Shown: positions 7,932 to 16,726 of the stretch, piece by piece
How the letters are laid out: each line of letters starts with the position of its first letter
Position numbering within the stretch: position 1 is the first letter of the stretch
Assembly: GCF_014203595.1 (NCBI RefSeq)
Contig: NZ_JACHJK010000005.1
Coordinates: 464,105 to 528,104, forward strand
DNA from: Streptomyces echinatus
Lineage (GTDB): Bacteria; Actinomycetota; Actinomycetes; Streptomycetales; Streptomycetaceae
Direction of reading: 5' to 3'
Length of the DNA stretch: 64,000 bases
The notes under the pieces: generated by a model
The model's database searches: none
What the model was told of the DNA's origin: nothing
What the model saw: only the letters and a program-made list of their open reading frames with translations
Program-made: the position numbers and the translations under genes

Positions 7932-8792
7932 ATGAGGAGCAGTAACCCGGTCTTCTCGCGACGGGGGTTCAGCCGCGACAACGGCTACGCCGGCTTCAAC
8001 ACCGCACCGCAGGCCGGGTACGCACAGGGCAACCCGTACGCGCAGAACCCTTACGCCCAGAACCCCTACGCGCAGGCGGACCTCCAGGGCGGAGCCCCGC
8101 CGCAGGCCCCGGCCACCACCGACCGGATGACGATGGACGACGTCGTCGTCCGCTCGGCCATCACGCTCGGCACGGTCGCCGTCGGCGCCGTCCTCGCCTG
8201 GGCGCTGCTGCCGGTCTCCGGCACCAGCTACGGCCTGGCCGTCGGCGCCGCGCTGATCGCGTTCGTCCTGGCGATGGTGCAGAGCTTCAAGCGCACCCCG
8301 TCGCCCGCGCTGATCCTCGGGTACGCCGCCTTCGAGGGTGTCTTCCTCGGCGTCATCAGCGAGATGTACAACAGCCGCTGGAGCGGGGCCCCCTTCCAGG
8401 CGGTGCTCGGCACCATGGCGGTCTCCGGCGCGACCCTGCTGATCTACAAGGCCGGCTGGATCCGCGTCACCGCCCGCTACGCACGCATCGGCATGGCCAT
8501 CGCGATGGCCTTCCTGGTGGTCATGGCCGTGAACCTGCTGCTGGTCGCCTTCGGCGTCGCCGAGGACGGCGGACTGCGCAGCTTCGGCCCGCTCGGCGCG
8601 CTCGTCGGCATCATCGCGATCGTGCTCGGCGCGTTCTTCCTGACCCTCGACTTCAAGCAGATCGAGGAAGGTATCGCCTACGGCGCCCCGCGCAACGAGT
8701 CCTGGCTCGCCGCGTTCGGCCTCACCATGACCCTGGTGTGGATCTACGTGGAGATGCTGCGGCTGGTGGCGATCTTCAGCAGTAACGACTAG
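7932..8792 (+). CDS. Bax inhibitor-1/YccA family membrane protein
   Basis: About 286 residues. A cytoplasmic N-terminus rich in Gly, Asn, Tyr and Gln carries three tandem NPYAQ units (residues about 33-48), encoded by a 15-bp repeat near 8031-8075. Seven hydrophobic segments follow from about residue 78, in the arrangement of the actinobacterial Bax-inhibitor-1-like (YccA) family. The C-terminal segments contain FFLTLDFKQIEEGI and WLAAFGLTMTLVWIYVEMLR, typical of the family. Relatives are proposed pH-gated calcium leak channels; function in Streptomyces is unknown. The ATG at 7932 was chosen because GGAGGAGCG precedes it; the frame also extends upstream. Confidence 0.85.
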   Translation: MRSSNPVFSRRGFSRDNGYAGFNTAPQAGYAQGNPYAQNPYAQNPYAQADLQGGAPPQAPATTDRMTMDDVVVRSAITLGTVAVGAVLAWALLPVSGTSYGLAVGAALIAFVLAMVQSFKRTPSPALILGYAAFEGVFLGVISEMYNSRWSGAPFQAVLGTMAVSGATLLIYKAGWIRVTARYARIGMAIAMAFLVVMAVNLLLVAFGVAEDGGLRSFGPLGALVGIIAIVLGAFFLTLDFKQIEEGIAYGAPRNESWLAAFGLTMTLVWIYVEMLRLVAIFSSND

Positions 8793-8814
8793 CGCGTCGC
8801 GCCGGCCGTACGGC

Positions 8815-8843
8815 AGGGCCCCGGGCAACACACCCGGGGCCCT
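8815..8843. terminator. Strong hairpin terminator
   Basis: A perfect 11-bp stem AGGGCCCCGGG/CCCGGGGCCCT with loop CAACACA, between the Bax-inhibitor-like gene and the convergent DUF4287 gene. It probably acts in both directions. Confidence 0.8.
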
Positions 8844-8850
8844 TCGGCGT

Positions 8851-9081
8851 TCAGAGCAGCTTGCGCGCCGCCCTCCTCAGGTCGTACTCGTGCACGATCG
8901 CCTTGGCGTGGCCGTACGCCAGGTCGTACTCGTGCCGGAGCCAGCTGACCTTCTCCTCGAAGCGGAACAGTGCGGGGCCTTCTTCGACGGTGCGCAGCCA
9001 GTCGGAGACCTCACGACCGGTGCAGTGCGGGATGCGGGCGAGCAGATTGCGGTGGGTCTCCTCGGAGAAGACGTGGGACAT
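8851..9081 (-). CDS. DUF4287-type small protein
   Basis: A 76-residue soluble protein. Its C-terminal half, VSWLRHEYDLAYGHAKAIVH, fits the pattern of DUF4287, where a WL(K/R)xEH-like segment is followed by a GHAxAIVH helix. The N-terminal half (RNLLARIPHCTGREVSDWL) resembles the first helix of that domain. Function is not established. The ATG at 9081 is the first good start; longer upstream frames have no protein-like composition. It diverges from the small gene at 9181. Confidence 0.65.
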   Translation of the reverse strand: MSHVFSEETHRNLLARIPHCTGREVSDWLRTVEEGPALFRFEEKVSWLRHEYDLAYGHAKAIVHEYDLRRAARKLL

Positions 9082-9180
9082 CGGCGCCTCCGAACGCAAA
9101 GGGGATGTAAGCCGGTCCTTCACGTCACCGTGCCTGAGCGTTCGCGTATTGGCAACAGTGCGGCGCGTTACGCTCGGCGG

Positions 9181-9492
9181 GTGGTTGATACGACGCCCTT
9201 GACCCAAGCAGTGGATCACTTCGCCGACCGGTTGCGGGCGGCACCGCAGAGCCGGCTCCAACGCAGCGCCGCGGCCGAGGCCTTGGCCATGGCGCGGGAA
9301 CTCTCCCGGTGGGCCCAGGCGCTGGAGGAGCCCGGAAGCGAGCCCCGGGAGATGCCGGACGCCGGGATGTTCGCCGTCGCGGACCAGATCCTCGTGGCCG
9401 CGCACGACCTGGCCGTGGCGGTACGGAGTGACGAACAGGTCGCCGAGGCCGTGCGGCTGGTGGAGGAGGCGCGGCAGCGGGCGGGGGTGTGA
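9181..9492 (+). CDS. Conserved hypothetical small helical protein
   Basis: A 103-residue, alanine- and arginine-rich protein predicted to be largely helical (VDHFADRLRAAPQSRLQR...AEAVRLVEEARQR). No signal peptide, membrane segment or known motif. The GTG at 9181 is chosen because protein-like composition begins there. It diverges from the DUF4287 gene with 99 bp between them. I recognise the type as a widespread Streptomyces hypothetical but know no function. Confidence 0.55.
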   Translation: MVDTTPLTQAVDHFADRLRAAPQSRLQRSAAAEALAMARELSRWAQALEEPGSEPREMPDAGMFAVADQILVAAHDLAVAVRSDEQVAEAVRLVEEARQRAGV

Positions 9493-9558
9493 GGCCGCGG
9501 CCCGCGGGCGGGCCGGCCGGAGTCCGGCGCGCGGTTCCCCGCCCCCGCGAGGCGCACC

Positions 9559-10377
9559 CTACAGGGACGCGATGACCCGGTCGGCCAGGATGTAGACCAT
9601 GTCCTCGCCGCACGCGAAGGTCAGCGCGTACGCGCCGGAGATGCCCGAGCCGCCCAGGAGGAACGGGGACTCGCCCGACTCCAGGGCCGCGGCCAGGCGC
9701 TCCGCCGTCTCGCGGTGCCCCGGGGTCATGCACAGGGTGGTGCCGTCGGCGAAGACGTAGACGTCGAGCGTGCCGAGCGGGCCGGGACGGACGTCGGAGA
9801 GCTCGACCTGCTCCGCGGCGAGCTGTTCCAGGGCGGTCACCGTGCGCTCGTGGTCGTTCACGGCCGGGGACTGGACGGGAACGAAGTCCGGGTGCGAGGG
9901 GTGGCGGCGGCGGGCCGCGGCCAGCTCCGGGGACTCGCTGGGGGTGCCGCCCTGGACGAAGTCCTTGGGGGAGAACTCGTCGGCGTCGGCGGCCGGCTCG
10001 GACACCGGCTCCAGGCCCACGAAGTCCGCCTGCCGGGGCATGAAGAGATCGGCCTCGGGCAGACCGAACAGCGACGGTGCCTCGGATGCGTCGCGGGCCT
10101 CCTGCGCCGCCCAGAAGGCGCGCGCCTCGGCCAGCTCACGCTCCCGCTCCTCGGCGAGAGCCTCGGCCACGGCCGCCCGTATCCGGTCGGTGTCGGCGGC
10201 GCTGCGGGCGTTCGGCAGCAGGGCGCGCGCGGTGGCCGCCTGCTCCTGCCCGAGCTGGCGCTGCAGCTCGGTGAGCTGGCGGCGCAGCTTCAGCACGGTA
10301 CGCAGGACTGCGACGCCCACGGCGCCGGTGGCTGCCGTGGTGAGCAGCAGGGCGATCGGCATGGCGCTCACTGACAT
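9559..10377 (-). CDS. Membrane-anchored coiled-coil protein, unknown function
   Basis: 272 residues. The N-terminal membrane anchor (PIALLLTTAATGAVGVAVL) is followed by a coiled coil from about 30 to 95 (LKLRRQLTELQRQLGQEQ, then an AEALAEERERELAEARAFW stretch). An acidic linker follows. A compact C-terminal domain from about 175 to 272 contains TLDVYVFADGTTLCMTPGHR and ALTFACGEDMVYILADRVI. The layout suggests a scaffold or sensor on the inner face of the membrane. A GGGAG site precedes the ATG. I do not recognise a named family. Confidence 0.65.
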   Translation of the reverse strand: MSVSAMPIALLLTTAATGAVGVAVLRTVLKLRRQLTELQRQLGQEQAATARALLPNARSAADTDRIRAAVAEALAEERERELAEARAFWAAQEARDASEAPSLFGLPEADLFMPRQADFVGLEPVSEPAADADEFSPKDFVQGGTPSESPELAAARRRHPSHPDFVPVQSPAVNDHERTVTALEQLAAEQVELSDVRPGPLGTLDVYVFADGTTLCMTPGHRETAERLAAALESGESPFLLGGSGISGAYALTFACGEDMVYILADRVIASL

Positions 10378-10577
10378 ACTCCCGGTTCCAAAGTCGACCC
10401 CCGACTTCCTACATCAGCTTGAAGGGCGGACTAACCAGCTGTCAGTGCGTAACATCACGAAACGGACAGAACTTTGGTCTCACCATTCCGTCGTGCGCTG
10501 TGCTGACCCACGCTGACCTGCATCGATATGCCCGGGGAGCGAGTTAGGTCACATCCTGGGGGGGATTGGATCACGGA

Positions 10578-10617
10578 AAGGCCCAAAACCTTGGCGTTTC
10601 CCAGGTTCTGGGCCCTT
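10578..10617 (-). terminator. Hairpin downstream of the thiolase gene
   Basis: Read on the minus strand, AAGGGCCCAGAACCT pairs imperfectly with AGGTTTTGGGCCTTT across an 11-base loop. It begins 39 bases after the thiolase stop codon. Confidence 0.6.
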
Positions 10618-10655
10618 CTGCGACGTGACGTGCGTGATCCGCTACGGACGGTGGG

Positions 10656-11876
10656 TCAGCTGAGGCGCTCGATGACCATCGCCATGCCCTGGCCGCCGCC
10701 GACGCACATCGTCTCCAGGCCGAACTGCTTGTCGTGCCACTGCAGCGAGTTGATGAGCGTGCCGGTGATCCGGGCGCCCGTCATGCCGAAGGGGTGGCCG
10801 ACGGCGATGGCGCCGCCGTTGACGTTCAGCTTGTCGATGTCGATGCCGAGGTCCCGGTAGGACGGGATCACCTGGGCGGCGAAGGCCTCGTTGATCTCGA
10901 CCAGGTCGATGTCGTCGATGGTGAGCCCCGCGCGCCGCAGCGCCTGCTTGCTGGCCTCGACCGGGCCGAGGCCCATGATCTCGGGCGAGAGACCGGAGAC
11001 ACCGGTGGACACGATCCGGGCGAGCGGGGTCAGGCCCAGCTCGCGGGCCTTGGTGTCGGACATGATGACGAGGGCCGCGGCACCGTCGTTGAGCGGGCAG
11101 CAGTTGCCGGCCGTGACCAGCCCGTCCGGGCGGAAGACCGGCTTCAGCCCGGACACGCCCTCCAGCGTGACACCGGCGCGAGGTCCGTCGTCCTTGCTGA
11201 CCACCGTGCCGTCGGGGAGGGTCACCGGGGTGATCTCGCGCTCCCAGAAGCCGTTCTTGATGGCCTGCTCGGCGAGGTTCTGGGAGCGGACGCCGAACTC
11301 GTCCATCTCCTCGCGGGTGACGCCCTTCCAGCGGGCCAGGTTCTCGGCGGTCTGGCCCATCGCGATGTACGCGTCGGGAATCAGGCCGTCCGCACGCGGG
11401 TCGTGCCACGTGGTGCCCTCCTGCTGGGCGACGGCTGCGGTGCGGGCCTCGGCCTCGGCGAAGAGGGGGTTGTGCGTGTCCGGGAGGCCGTCGGAGCTGC
11501 CCTTGGCGAAGCGGGAGACCGTCTCGACGCCGGCCGAGATGAAGACGTCGCCCTCGCCGGCCTTGATGGCGTGCAGCGCCATGCGCGAGGTCTGCAGGGA
11601 GGAGGAGCAGTAACGGGTGACCGTGCAGCCCGGGAGATGGTCCATGCCCATCTGCACGGCGACGATCCGGCCGAGGTTGTGGCCCTGCTCGCCGCCGGGC
11701 AGGCCGCAGCCGAGCATCAGGTCGTCGATGTCCCGCGGGTCAAGCTCGGGAACCTTGGCGAGCGCCGCCTGGATGATCGTGGCGGTCAGGTCGTCGGGGC
11801 GCAGATCCTTGAGGGATCCCTTGCCGGCGCGGCCGATCGGGGAGCGGGCGGTCGAGACGATGACGGCTTCGGGCAT
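10656..11876 (-). CDS. Acetyl-CoA acetyltransferase (thiolase)
   Basis: A 406-residue thiolase, catalysing reversible condensation or thiolysis of acyl-CoA. The start is set at MPEAVIVSTARSPIGRAG, the classical thiolase N-terminus; the frame runs 23 codons further upstream with unlike composition. The nucleophilic cysteine is in TVTRYCSSSLQTSRMALHAI near residue 90. The second motif NEAFAAQ contains the family asparagine and glutamate. The catalytic histidine is in GGAIAVGHPFGMTGARI and the C-terminal cysteine motif is CVGGGQGMAMVIERL. It could serve fatty-acid degradation or acetoacetyl-CoA supply. It stands alone, with a terminator downstream. Confidence 0.92.
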   Translation of the reverse strand: MPEAVIVSTARSPIGRAGKGSLKDLRPDDLTATIIQAALAKVPELDPRDIDDLMLGCGLPGGEQGHNLGRIVAVQMGMDHLPGCTVTRYCSSSLQTSRMALHAIKAGEGDVFISAGVETVSRFAKGSSDGLPDTHNPLFAEAEARTAAVAQQEGTTWHDPRADGLIPDAYIAMGQTAENLARWKGVTREEMDEFGVRSQNLAEQAIKNGFWEREITPVTLPDGTVVSKDDGPRAGVTLEGVSGLKPVFRPDGLVTAGNCCPLNDGAAALVIMSDTKARELGLTPLARIVSTGVSGLSPEIMGLGPVEASKQALRRAGLTIDDIDLVEINEAFAAQVIPSYRDLGIDIDKLNVNGGAIAVGHPFGMTGARITGTLINSLQWHDKQFGLETMCVGGGQGMAMVIERLS

Positions 11877-11976
11877 CACGGCTCCAGAGAAAGCGGGTTG
11901 GGCAGGGGCGGTTCGGAAGTTACCCGGCCGTACCTGCGAGGTCATCGGTGTCGGGGTGTGACACTGACCGCAATTT

Positions 11977-11990
11977 ACTAAGCGCTTGCT
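11977..11990. promoter_or_regulatory. Possible TetR-type operator before the thiolase gene
   Basis: TACTAAGCGCTTGCT contains the palindrome AAGCGCTT (11980-11987), about 100 bp upstream of the thiolase start. CTAAGCGCTTGCTT-like sites are often seen before actinobacterial acyl-CoA metabolism genes under TetR control. One copy only. Confidence 0.25.
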
Positions 11991-12020
11991 TGCCGAGCCG
12001 CCGGCGGAGTGCCCAGGCGC

Positions 12021-13040
12021 TCACAGCGACGGGGTCGCCGGCTCCGCCTCGGGAACCCGCCGCCTGCGCCGGCGCTTCAGCAGCGCCCACGGTCCCCGCG
12101 GCCCCGTCGGCATCACCGCGGTGACCTCCGTACCCGCCTCCGAGGCCGCCTCGGCCGCGGCGCGGGCCACCGGCAGGAAGCCCTCGCGACGCGACACGTC
12201 CGGCCGCTCCTCCTCCGCCGGCCACAGCCCCAGCGCCGCGCACACCGTGGGAAGCACCGCCATCGCCGCCGTCGCGTAGCCCTCGGCCGAGGGGTGGTAG
12301 TTGTCCGGCCCGAACAGCTCCCGCGGATTCGCCTCGAACTCGGGCCCGAGCAGGTCGCCCAGCGACACCGTGCGCCCGCCCTGCTCCACCGCCCCGATCG
12401 TCTGGGCCGCCGCCAGCTGCCGGGACGCCCGCCGGGCCAGCCACCGCAGCGGCTGCTGCACGGGCTCGATCGTGCCGAGGTCGGGACAGGTGCCGACCAC
12501 CACCTCGGCGCCGGCCGTGCGCAGCCGCCGCACCGCCGCCGACAGGTGCCGCACCGAGCGGGTCGGCGGCATCCGGTGCGTCACGTCGTTCGCCCCGACC
12601 ATGATCACGCAGATGTCGGGGACGGGGGCGGCGGCGGACAGCACCAGGGCCACCTGGCGGTCCAGGTCGTCGGACTGCGCGCCGGGCAGCGCCACGTTCC
12701 GCAGCTCCACCGGACGTTCCGCCACCGCCGCCAGCCCGGAGGCCAGCAGCGCCCCCGGCGTCTGGCCCGACCGGTGCACGCCCTGCCCCGCCGCCGTCGA
12801 GTCACCGAGCATGACCAGGCGGAGGGGAAGCTCGCCGGGGATGTCGTACGCGTGCCCGTACACCCCGTCGGCCACCGGTACCCGGTCGCTGCTGCCGTTG
12901 CCCACATGGCGCCGCGCCAGCCGGACCTCCGCCAGCAGCAGTCCGACGGCCGCCGCTCCCACCAGCCCGGCCCCGCCACCGCCGTACGCCGCGCCGGCCG
13001 CGATCCGCCGGGCCACCCTCGCCCTCGACATGCTCGTCAT
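12021..13040 (-). CDS. SGNH/GDSL-type hydrolase with N-terminal membrane anchor
   Basis: 339 residues. An N-terminal hydrophobic helix (AGAAYGGGGAGLVGAAAVGLL) is followed by an SGNH hydrolase domain. Block I is LRLVMLGDSTAAGQGV with the nucleophilic serine, block III is CVIMVGANDVTH, and block V is FGPDNYHPSAEGYA with catalytic Asp/His. These enzymes are serine esterases or lipases; the anchor suggests action outside the membrane. The basic tail (LLKRRRRRR) is unusual. The ATG at 13040 is used because GAGGAGG lies upstream; a longer frame exists but is not protein-like. It is divergent from the cystathionine beta-synthase gene. Confidence 0.8.
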   Translation of the reverse strand: MTSMSRARVARRIAAGAAYGGGGAGLVGAAAVGLLLAEVRLARRHVGNGSSDRVPVADGVYGHAYDIPGELPLRLVMLGDSTAAGQGVHRSGQTPGALLASGLAAVAERPVELRNVALPGAQSDDLDRQVALVLSAAAPVPDICVIMVGANDVTHRMPPTRSVRHLSAAVRRLRTAGAEVVVGTCPDLGTIEPVQQPLRWLARRASRQLAAAQTIGAVEQGGRTVSLGDLLGPEFEANPRELFGPDNYHPSAEGYATAAMAVLPTVCAALGLWPAEEERPDVSRREGFLPVARAAAEAASEAGTEVTAVMPTGPRGPWALLKRRRRRRVPEAEPATPSL

Positions 13041-13200
13041 GCGTCGCCGCCACCTCCTCGTAGCCGTACAACCACTCCTTGCCCCGTACAGGCCGTGTGC
13101 CAATCTCAACGCGCAGTGAACGGCCACGCTCTCCACACAGCTGGCCTTAGGCTGGCGACACCACTACGAACACATCTTTTTGCAGCGACCGGAGACAACG

Positions 13201-14592
13201 GTGCGATTCCACGACTCGATGATCAGCCTCGTCGGCAACACCCCGCTGGTGCGGCTCAACAACGTGACCAAGGGCATCCAGGCGACCGTCCTGGCCAAGG
13301 TGGAGTACTTCAACCCCGGCGGCTCCGTGAAGGACCGCATCGCCCTGCGCATGATCGAGGCCGCCGAACAGAGCGGGGAGCTGAAGCCGGGCGGCACGAT
13401 CGTCGAGCCGACGAGCGGGAACACCGGTGTCGGTCTTGCCATCGTGGCCCAGCAGAAGGGCTACAAGTGCATCTTCGTGTGCCCCGACAAGGTGAGCACC
13501 GACAAGATCAACGTACTGCGCGCGTACGGCGCCGAGGTCGTGGTCTGCCCGACCGCCGTGGACCCCGAGCACCCGGACTCCTACTACAACGTCTCCGACC
13601 GGCTCGTCCGCGAGACGCCCGGCGCGTGGAAGCCCGACCAGTACTCCAACCCCAACAACCCGCTCTCGCACTATCACTCCACCGGCCCCGAGCTGTGGGA
13701 GCAGACCGAGGGGAAGATCACCCACTTCGTGGCGGGCGTCGGCACCGGCGGCACCATCTCCGGCACCGGCAACTACCTCAAGGAAGCCAGCCAGGGCAAG
13801 GTCAAGGTCATCGGCGCCGACCCCGAGGGCTCGGTGTACTCCGGCGGGTCCGGGCGGCCGTACCTGATCGAGGGCGTCGGCGAGGACTTCTGGCCGACCG
13901 CCTACGACCGCACCGTGGCGGACGAGATCGTGGCCGTCTCCGACAAGGACGCCTTCCAGATGACCCGCCGGCTGGCCAAGGAGGAGGGCCTGCTGGTGGG
14001 CGGCTCCTGCGGCATGGCCGTCGTGGCCGCGCTGGAGGTCGCCGAGCGGCTCGGCCCGGACGACGTCGTGGTCGTGCTGCTGCCGGACAGCGGCCGCGGC
14101 TACCTCAGCAAGATCTTCAACGACGAGTGGATGGCCGACTACGGCTTCCTGGAGGACGAGGGCCCCAGCGCCCGCGTCGCCGACGTGCTGAACGACAAGG
14201 TGGCCGGCGCCATCCCCTCCCTGGTGCACATGCACCCCGAGGAGACCGTCGGCCAGGCCATCGAGGTGCTGCGCGAGTACGGCGTCTCGCAGATGCCGGT
14301 CGTCAAGCCGGGCGCCGGCCACCCGGACGTGATGGCCGCCGAGGTCGTCGGCTCCGTGGTGGAACGGGAGCTGCTCGACGCCCTGTTCAGCAAGCGGGCC
14401 TCGCTGGAGGACCCGCTGGAGAAGCACATGTGCGCCCCGCTGCCGCAGGTCGGCTCCGGCGAGCCGGTCGGCGACCTGATGCAGGTGCTGGGCACGGCGG
14501 ACGCGGCGATCGTCCTGGTCGAGGGCAAGCCGACCGGTGTGGTCAGCCGGCAGGACCTGCTGGCCTTCCTGGCCAAGGGCGGCAACAAGTAG
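13201..14592 (+). CDS. Cystathionine beta-synthase
   Basis: PLP enzyme of 463 residues that joins homocysteine and serine to cystathionine in reverse transsulfuration. N-terminal fold-type II domain: SLVGNTPLVRLNNV, PLP lysine in GGSVKDRIALRMIE near 45, substrate/PLP loops PTSGNTGVGLAI and GVGTGGTISGTGNYL, and the C-terminal catalytic serine region GGSCGMAVVAALE. Two CBS (Bateman) repeats follow from about 335 (AGAIPSLVHMHPEETVGQAI and DLMQVLGTADAAIVLVEGKP), so it is cystathionine synthase rather than cysteine synthase. The GTG at 13201 follows a GGAG site; seven upstream codons are less likely. The tandem CBS domains suggest adenosyl-ligand regulation, as in eukaryotic enzymes. Confidence 0.9.
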   Translation: MRFHDSMISLVGNTPLVRLNNVTKGIQATVLAKVEYFNPGGSVKDRIALRMIEAAEQSGELKPGGTIVEPTSGNTGVGLAIVAQQKGYKCIFVCPDKVSTDKINVLRAYGAEVVVCPTAVDPEHPDSYYNVSDRLVRETPGAWKPDQYSNPNNPLSHYHSTGPELWEQTEGKITHFVAGVGTGGTISGTGNYLKEASQGKVKVIGADPEGSVYSGGSGRPYLIEGVGEDFWPTAYDRTVADEIVAVSDKDAFQMTRRLAKEEGLLVGGSCGMAVVAALEVAERLGPDDVVVVLLPDSGRGYLSKIFNDEWMADYGFLEDEGPSARVADVLNDKVAGAIPSLVHMHPEETVGQAIEVLREYGVSQMPVVKPGAGHPDVMAAEVVGSVVERELLDALFSKRASLEDPLEKHMCAPLPQVGSGEPVGDLMQVLGTADAAIVLVEGKPTGVVSRQDLLAFLAKGGNK

Positions 14593-14960
14593 CGAACGCC
14601 CGGTGAACCGCCCTGGTCCGCGGTGAACTTGGGAGACGCGGTTCGCGCAAGTGGTACGAGCGTGTCACGTGCGCGCAGCACCCGCTTAACACGGATCCGG
14701 CACGCTGGACGGTGTCGGCAGGGCGATGGGCACCTCCCAGGCGTTGAGCACTGGGGGAGGCTCCCCGCCCGGCCGGCGCCGAACGGCGTCAAGGACCTCC
14801 GGAGCGGCTCCCGGACCTCCATGGACGCCACGGACGCGCAAGCCCGGCCCTGACCCGGCCCGCGTCCCCCGCGGGGACCGCCGTCGTCCCGCCCCCCGGC
14901 AACGGGGGTGCGGCGGTCCCCGCGCACACACCCCTTGCGCCGGAGCCGGCGCCGCTCTCG
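14593..14960. other. Intergenic stretch without a convincing gene
   Basis: 368 bp after the cystathionine beta-synthase gene. It contains the inverted pieces CTCCCAG...CTGGGGGAG around 14731-14759. No frame looks protein-like. It leads into the SDR remnant. Confidence 0.4.
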
Positions 14961-15089
14961 CGGACGTGGCCGCTCGCCGCCGTGGCTCTCTCGGCGGCGG
15001 AGGTCGCCGACGTCGTCGCCTGCGCCACCAGCCGGCCCCGGCACGTCAGCCTTCGCCGGATCGTGGTGCTCCCGACCCGGCAGGCGTGA
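14961..15089 (+). pseudogene. Short-chain dehydrogenase C-terminal remnant
   Basis: One plus-strand frame, with no ATG or GTG start, ends at TGA 15087-15089. Its last 35 residues read LSAAEVADVVACATSRPRHV followed by SLRRIVVLPTRQA. This matches the C-terminal pattern of classical SDR oxidoreductases of the YdfG type, where a VAxxVxxAxxxPxHVxIxxIxVxPTxQ segment closes the fold. The Rossmann and catalytic YxxxK parts are absent, and sequence further upstream is low-complexity. It is most likely the tail of a deleted SDR gene. Confidence 0.5.
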
Positions 15090-15139
15090 GCGCCGGACGG
15101 CCGGTCCGCCCGGCCGCCCCCGCCTCGGCCGCCCCCGGC

Positions 15140-15607
15140 TCAGCCGTTCTCGGCCGACCGGTCCGGTCCGCCGCGCCCGAGGAGTTCCGGGTTGAGACGG
15201 ACGGCCTGCACGGCGTTGACGCCGATGATGCCGATCCAGGTGACCACCATCCCGGCCAGTCCGGCGAGGGCACCGGCGATCGCGGACAGCGGGATCGCCA
15301 TGACCAGCGTGATCAGGGCGAAGCCGTAGCGCTCCGCCCAGGAGTCGGACGATTTCGGCCGCCGGGTCTCGCGCGCGGCCGCCATCTGCCGCTCGGCCAG
15401 CTGCCGGCGCACCCGGCGGTCCACCGTGTCGTCGATCCGCCGCTCGACCTTCTCCAGGAACGAGTCCACCAGCGCGGAGTCGTATGCGTCGCCCAGCTCC
15501 CCGCGGGCCCGCACGGTCGCGTCGAGGTCCTTCCTGAAGTCGGGGTCCGTCCCGAGGCCGGGGTCCTCCCCGAGGTGGACGTCGTCACGCGGATCGAGAG
15601 TGTTCAT
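15140..15607 (-). CDS. Small membrane protein, unknown function
   Basis: 155 residues. The acidic N-terminal half has a charged helix (LVDSFLEKVERRIDDTVDRR), then two hydrophobic segments near 100-120 (ALITLVMAIPLSAIAGALAG) and 122-140 (LAGMVVTWIGIIGVNAVQAV). The ATG at 15607 is the natural start, because the frame upstream loses protein-like character. It resembles Streptomyces integral membrane proteins of unknown role. Confidence 0.65.
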   Translation of the reverse strand: MNTLDPRDDVHLGEDPGLGTDPDFRKDLDATVRARGELGDAYDSALVDSFLEKVERRIDDTVDRRVRRQLAERQMAAARETRRPKSSDSWAERYGFALITLVMAIPLSAIAGALAGLAGMVVTWIGIIGVNAVQAVRLNPELLGRGGPDRSAENG

Positions 15608-15794
15608 ACCGGTCAGCCTAGGGAGCGGTCCGCTCCGCCGCACTGGGGTCAACCCCCCTTTCCGGGGCCGGGACAACCACCGCGCCGCGGCAGTGCCGGC
15701 GGTGCTGTACCCGCTGGTTGCGGAGCGCGGTTCCACGAGCTGTGCCATGCGTTCTCCCCACGCTGGGCTGTATAACGGTATGCAGCGGCACACT

Positions 15795-15806
15795 GTCTGA
15801 ATAGAC
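15795..15806. promoter_or_regulatory. Candidate operator GTCTGAATAGAC before the RpiR-type gene
   Basis: GTCT-GAAT-AGAC is an interrupted palindrome 72 bp upstream of the regulator start. Its core TCTGAATAGA (15796-15805) is the exact reverse complement of TCTATTCAGA at 21180-21189 before hutU, which suggests a shared regulator, most simply the RpiR-type protein itself. Confidence 0.6.
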
Positions 15807-15878
15807 GGCCGGTGTTTGTCGATGCCCCGGCGCTGTACTCTCCCGGGGCGTCGAGGAGATCTGGAGGGGGAGTACGTC

Positions 15879-16721
15879 ATGAGCGCGAACGACAGCCCTG
15901 CGAACCGGTTGCAGGCGCTCTTCGAGAGCCACCGGCTCACGCCGACCCAGCGCCGCATCGCGCACAGCATGGTGCGCCGGGCCGCCGACGTGCCCTTCCT
16001 GTCCAGCGTGGAGCTGGCCGAACTGGCCGGGGTCAGCCAGCCGTCGGTGACCCGGTTCGCGGTCGCCCTCGGCTTCGACGGCTACCCCGCCCTGCGCAAG
16101 CACCTGCGCGAGGTCGTCCCGGCCGAACCGGCCGCCGGGGCCGGCGCCTACAACGAGTACCAGCAGGCGGTCGAGGCCGAGATCGAGAACCTGAGGCACC
16201 TCGCCGAGCTGCTCGCCGACCCGCGCCCGGTGCAGCGGGCCGGCCGGATCCTCGCCGCATCCCGCCCGCTGCCGGTGCTCGGGCTGCGCGCCGCCGCCTC
16301 CCAGGCCTACGGCTTCGCCTACTTCGCCGCCAAGGTCCACCCGGACGTCCGGCTGCTGCACGAGGGCGGCACGATGATCCAGGACCGGGTGGACGCCGCG
16401 GTCCGGGCCGGCGCCACCGCCCTGCTCTGCTTCGCGCTGCCCCGGCATCCGCGGGAGGTCGTGGACACCCTCGCGTACGCCAAGGACGCGGGCCTGACGG
16501 TGGTCACGGTCGCCGACTCGGCGTTCGCGCCGGTCGCCAAGTACTCCGACCTGCTGCTGCCCGCGGCCGTCGGCACCGGGCTCGCCTTCGACACCGCCTG
16601 CGCGCCGATGCTGCTCGGCCGGGTGCTGCTGGAGGCGCTCTGCGACGACCTGCCGGACGCCCAGGCCCGCCTGGAGGAGTTCGACGCCCGGGCGGCGACC
16701 CGCCAGCTGTTCGTCGATTGA
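15879..16721 (+). CDS. MurR/RpiR-family transcriptional regulator, probable hut regulator
   Basis: 280 residues. The N-terminal HTH_6 domain (residues about 8-85) has SVELAELAGVSQPSVTRFAV as the recognition region, a hallmark of RpiR proteins. The C-terminal SIS (sugar isomerase) domain lies around 125-265, with LPVLGLRAAASQAYGFAYFA and ALLCFALPRHPREVVDTLAY. RpiR regulators usually sense phosphosugars, but several control amino-acid catabolism. The upstream palindrome and the identical motif before hutU support autoregulation and control of histidine use; this is inference. The ATG at 15879 follows a GGAGGGGG site. A strong terminator follows the gene. Confidence 0.85.
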   Translation: MSANDSPANRLQALFESHRLTPTQRRIAHSMVRRAADVPFLSSVELAELAGVSQPSVTRFAVALGFDGYPALRKHLREVVPAEPAAGAGAYNEYQQAVEAEIENLRHLAELLADPRPVQRAGRILAASRPLPVLGLRAAASQAYGFAYFAAKVHPDVRLLHEGGTMIQDRVDAAVRAGATALLCFALPRHPREVVDTLAYAKDAGLTVVTVADSAFAPVAKYSDLLLPAAVGTGLAFDTACAPMLLGRVLLEALCDDLPDAQARLEEFDARAATRQLFVD

Positions 16722-16726
16722 CCGGT

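Noticed and set aside
12009..14606. An 865-codon plus-strand frame across the SGNH hydrolase and cystathionine beta-synthase genes
   Set aside because: It crosses two well-supported genes in other frames, and its composition is arginine/histidine/proline noise.
14726..15775. A 349-codon plus-strand frame over the small membrane protein gene
   Set aside because: Antisense to a gene with clear membrane helices; low-complexity Arg/Pro/Gly composition.
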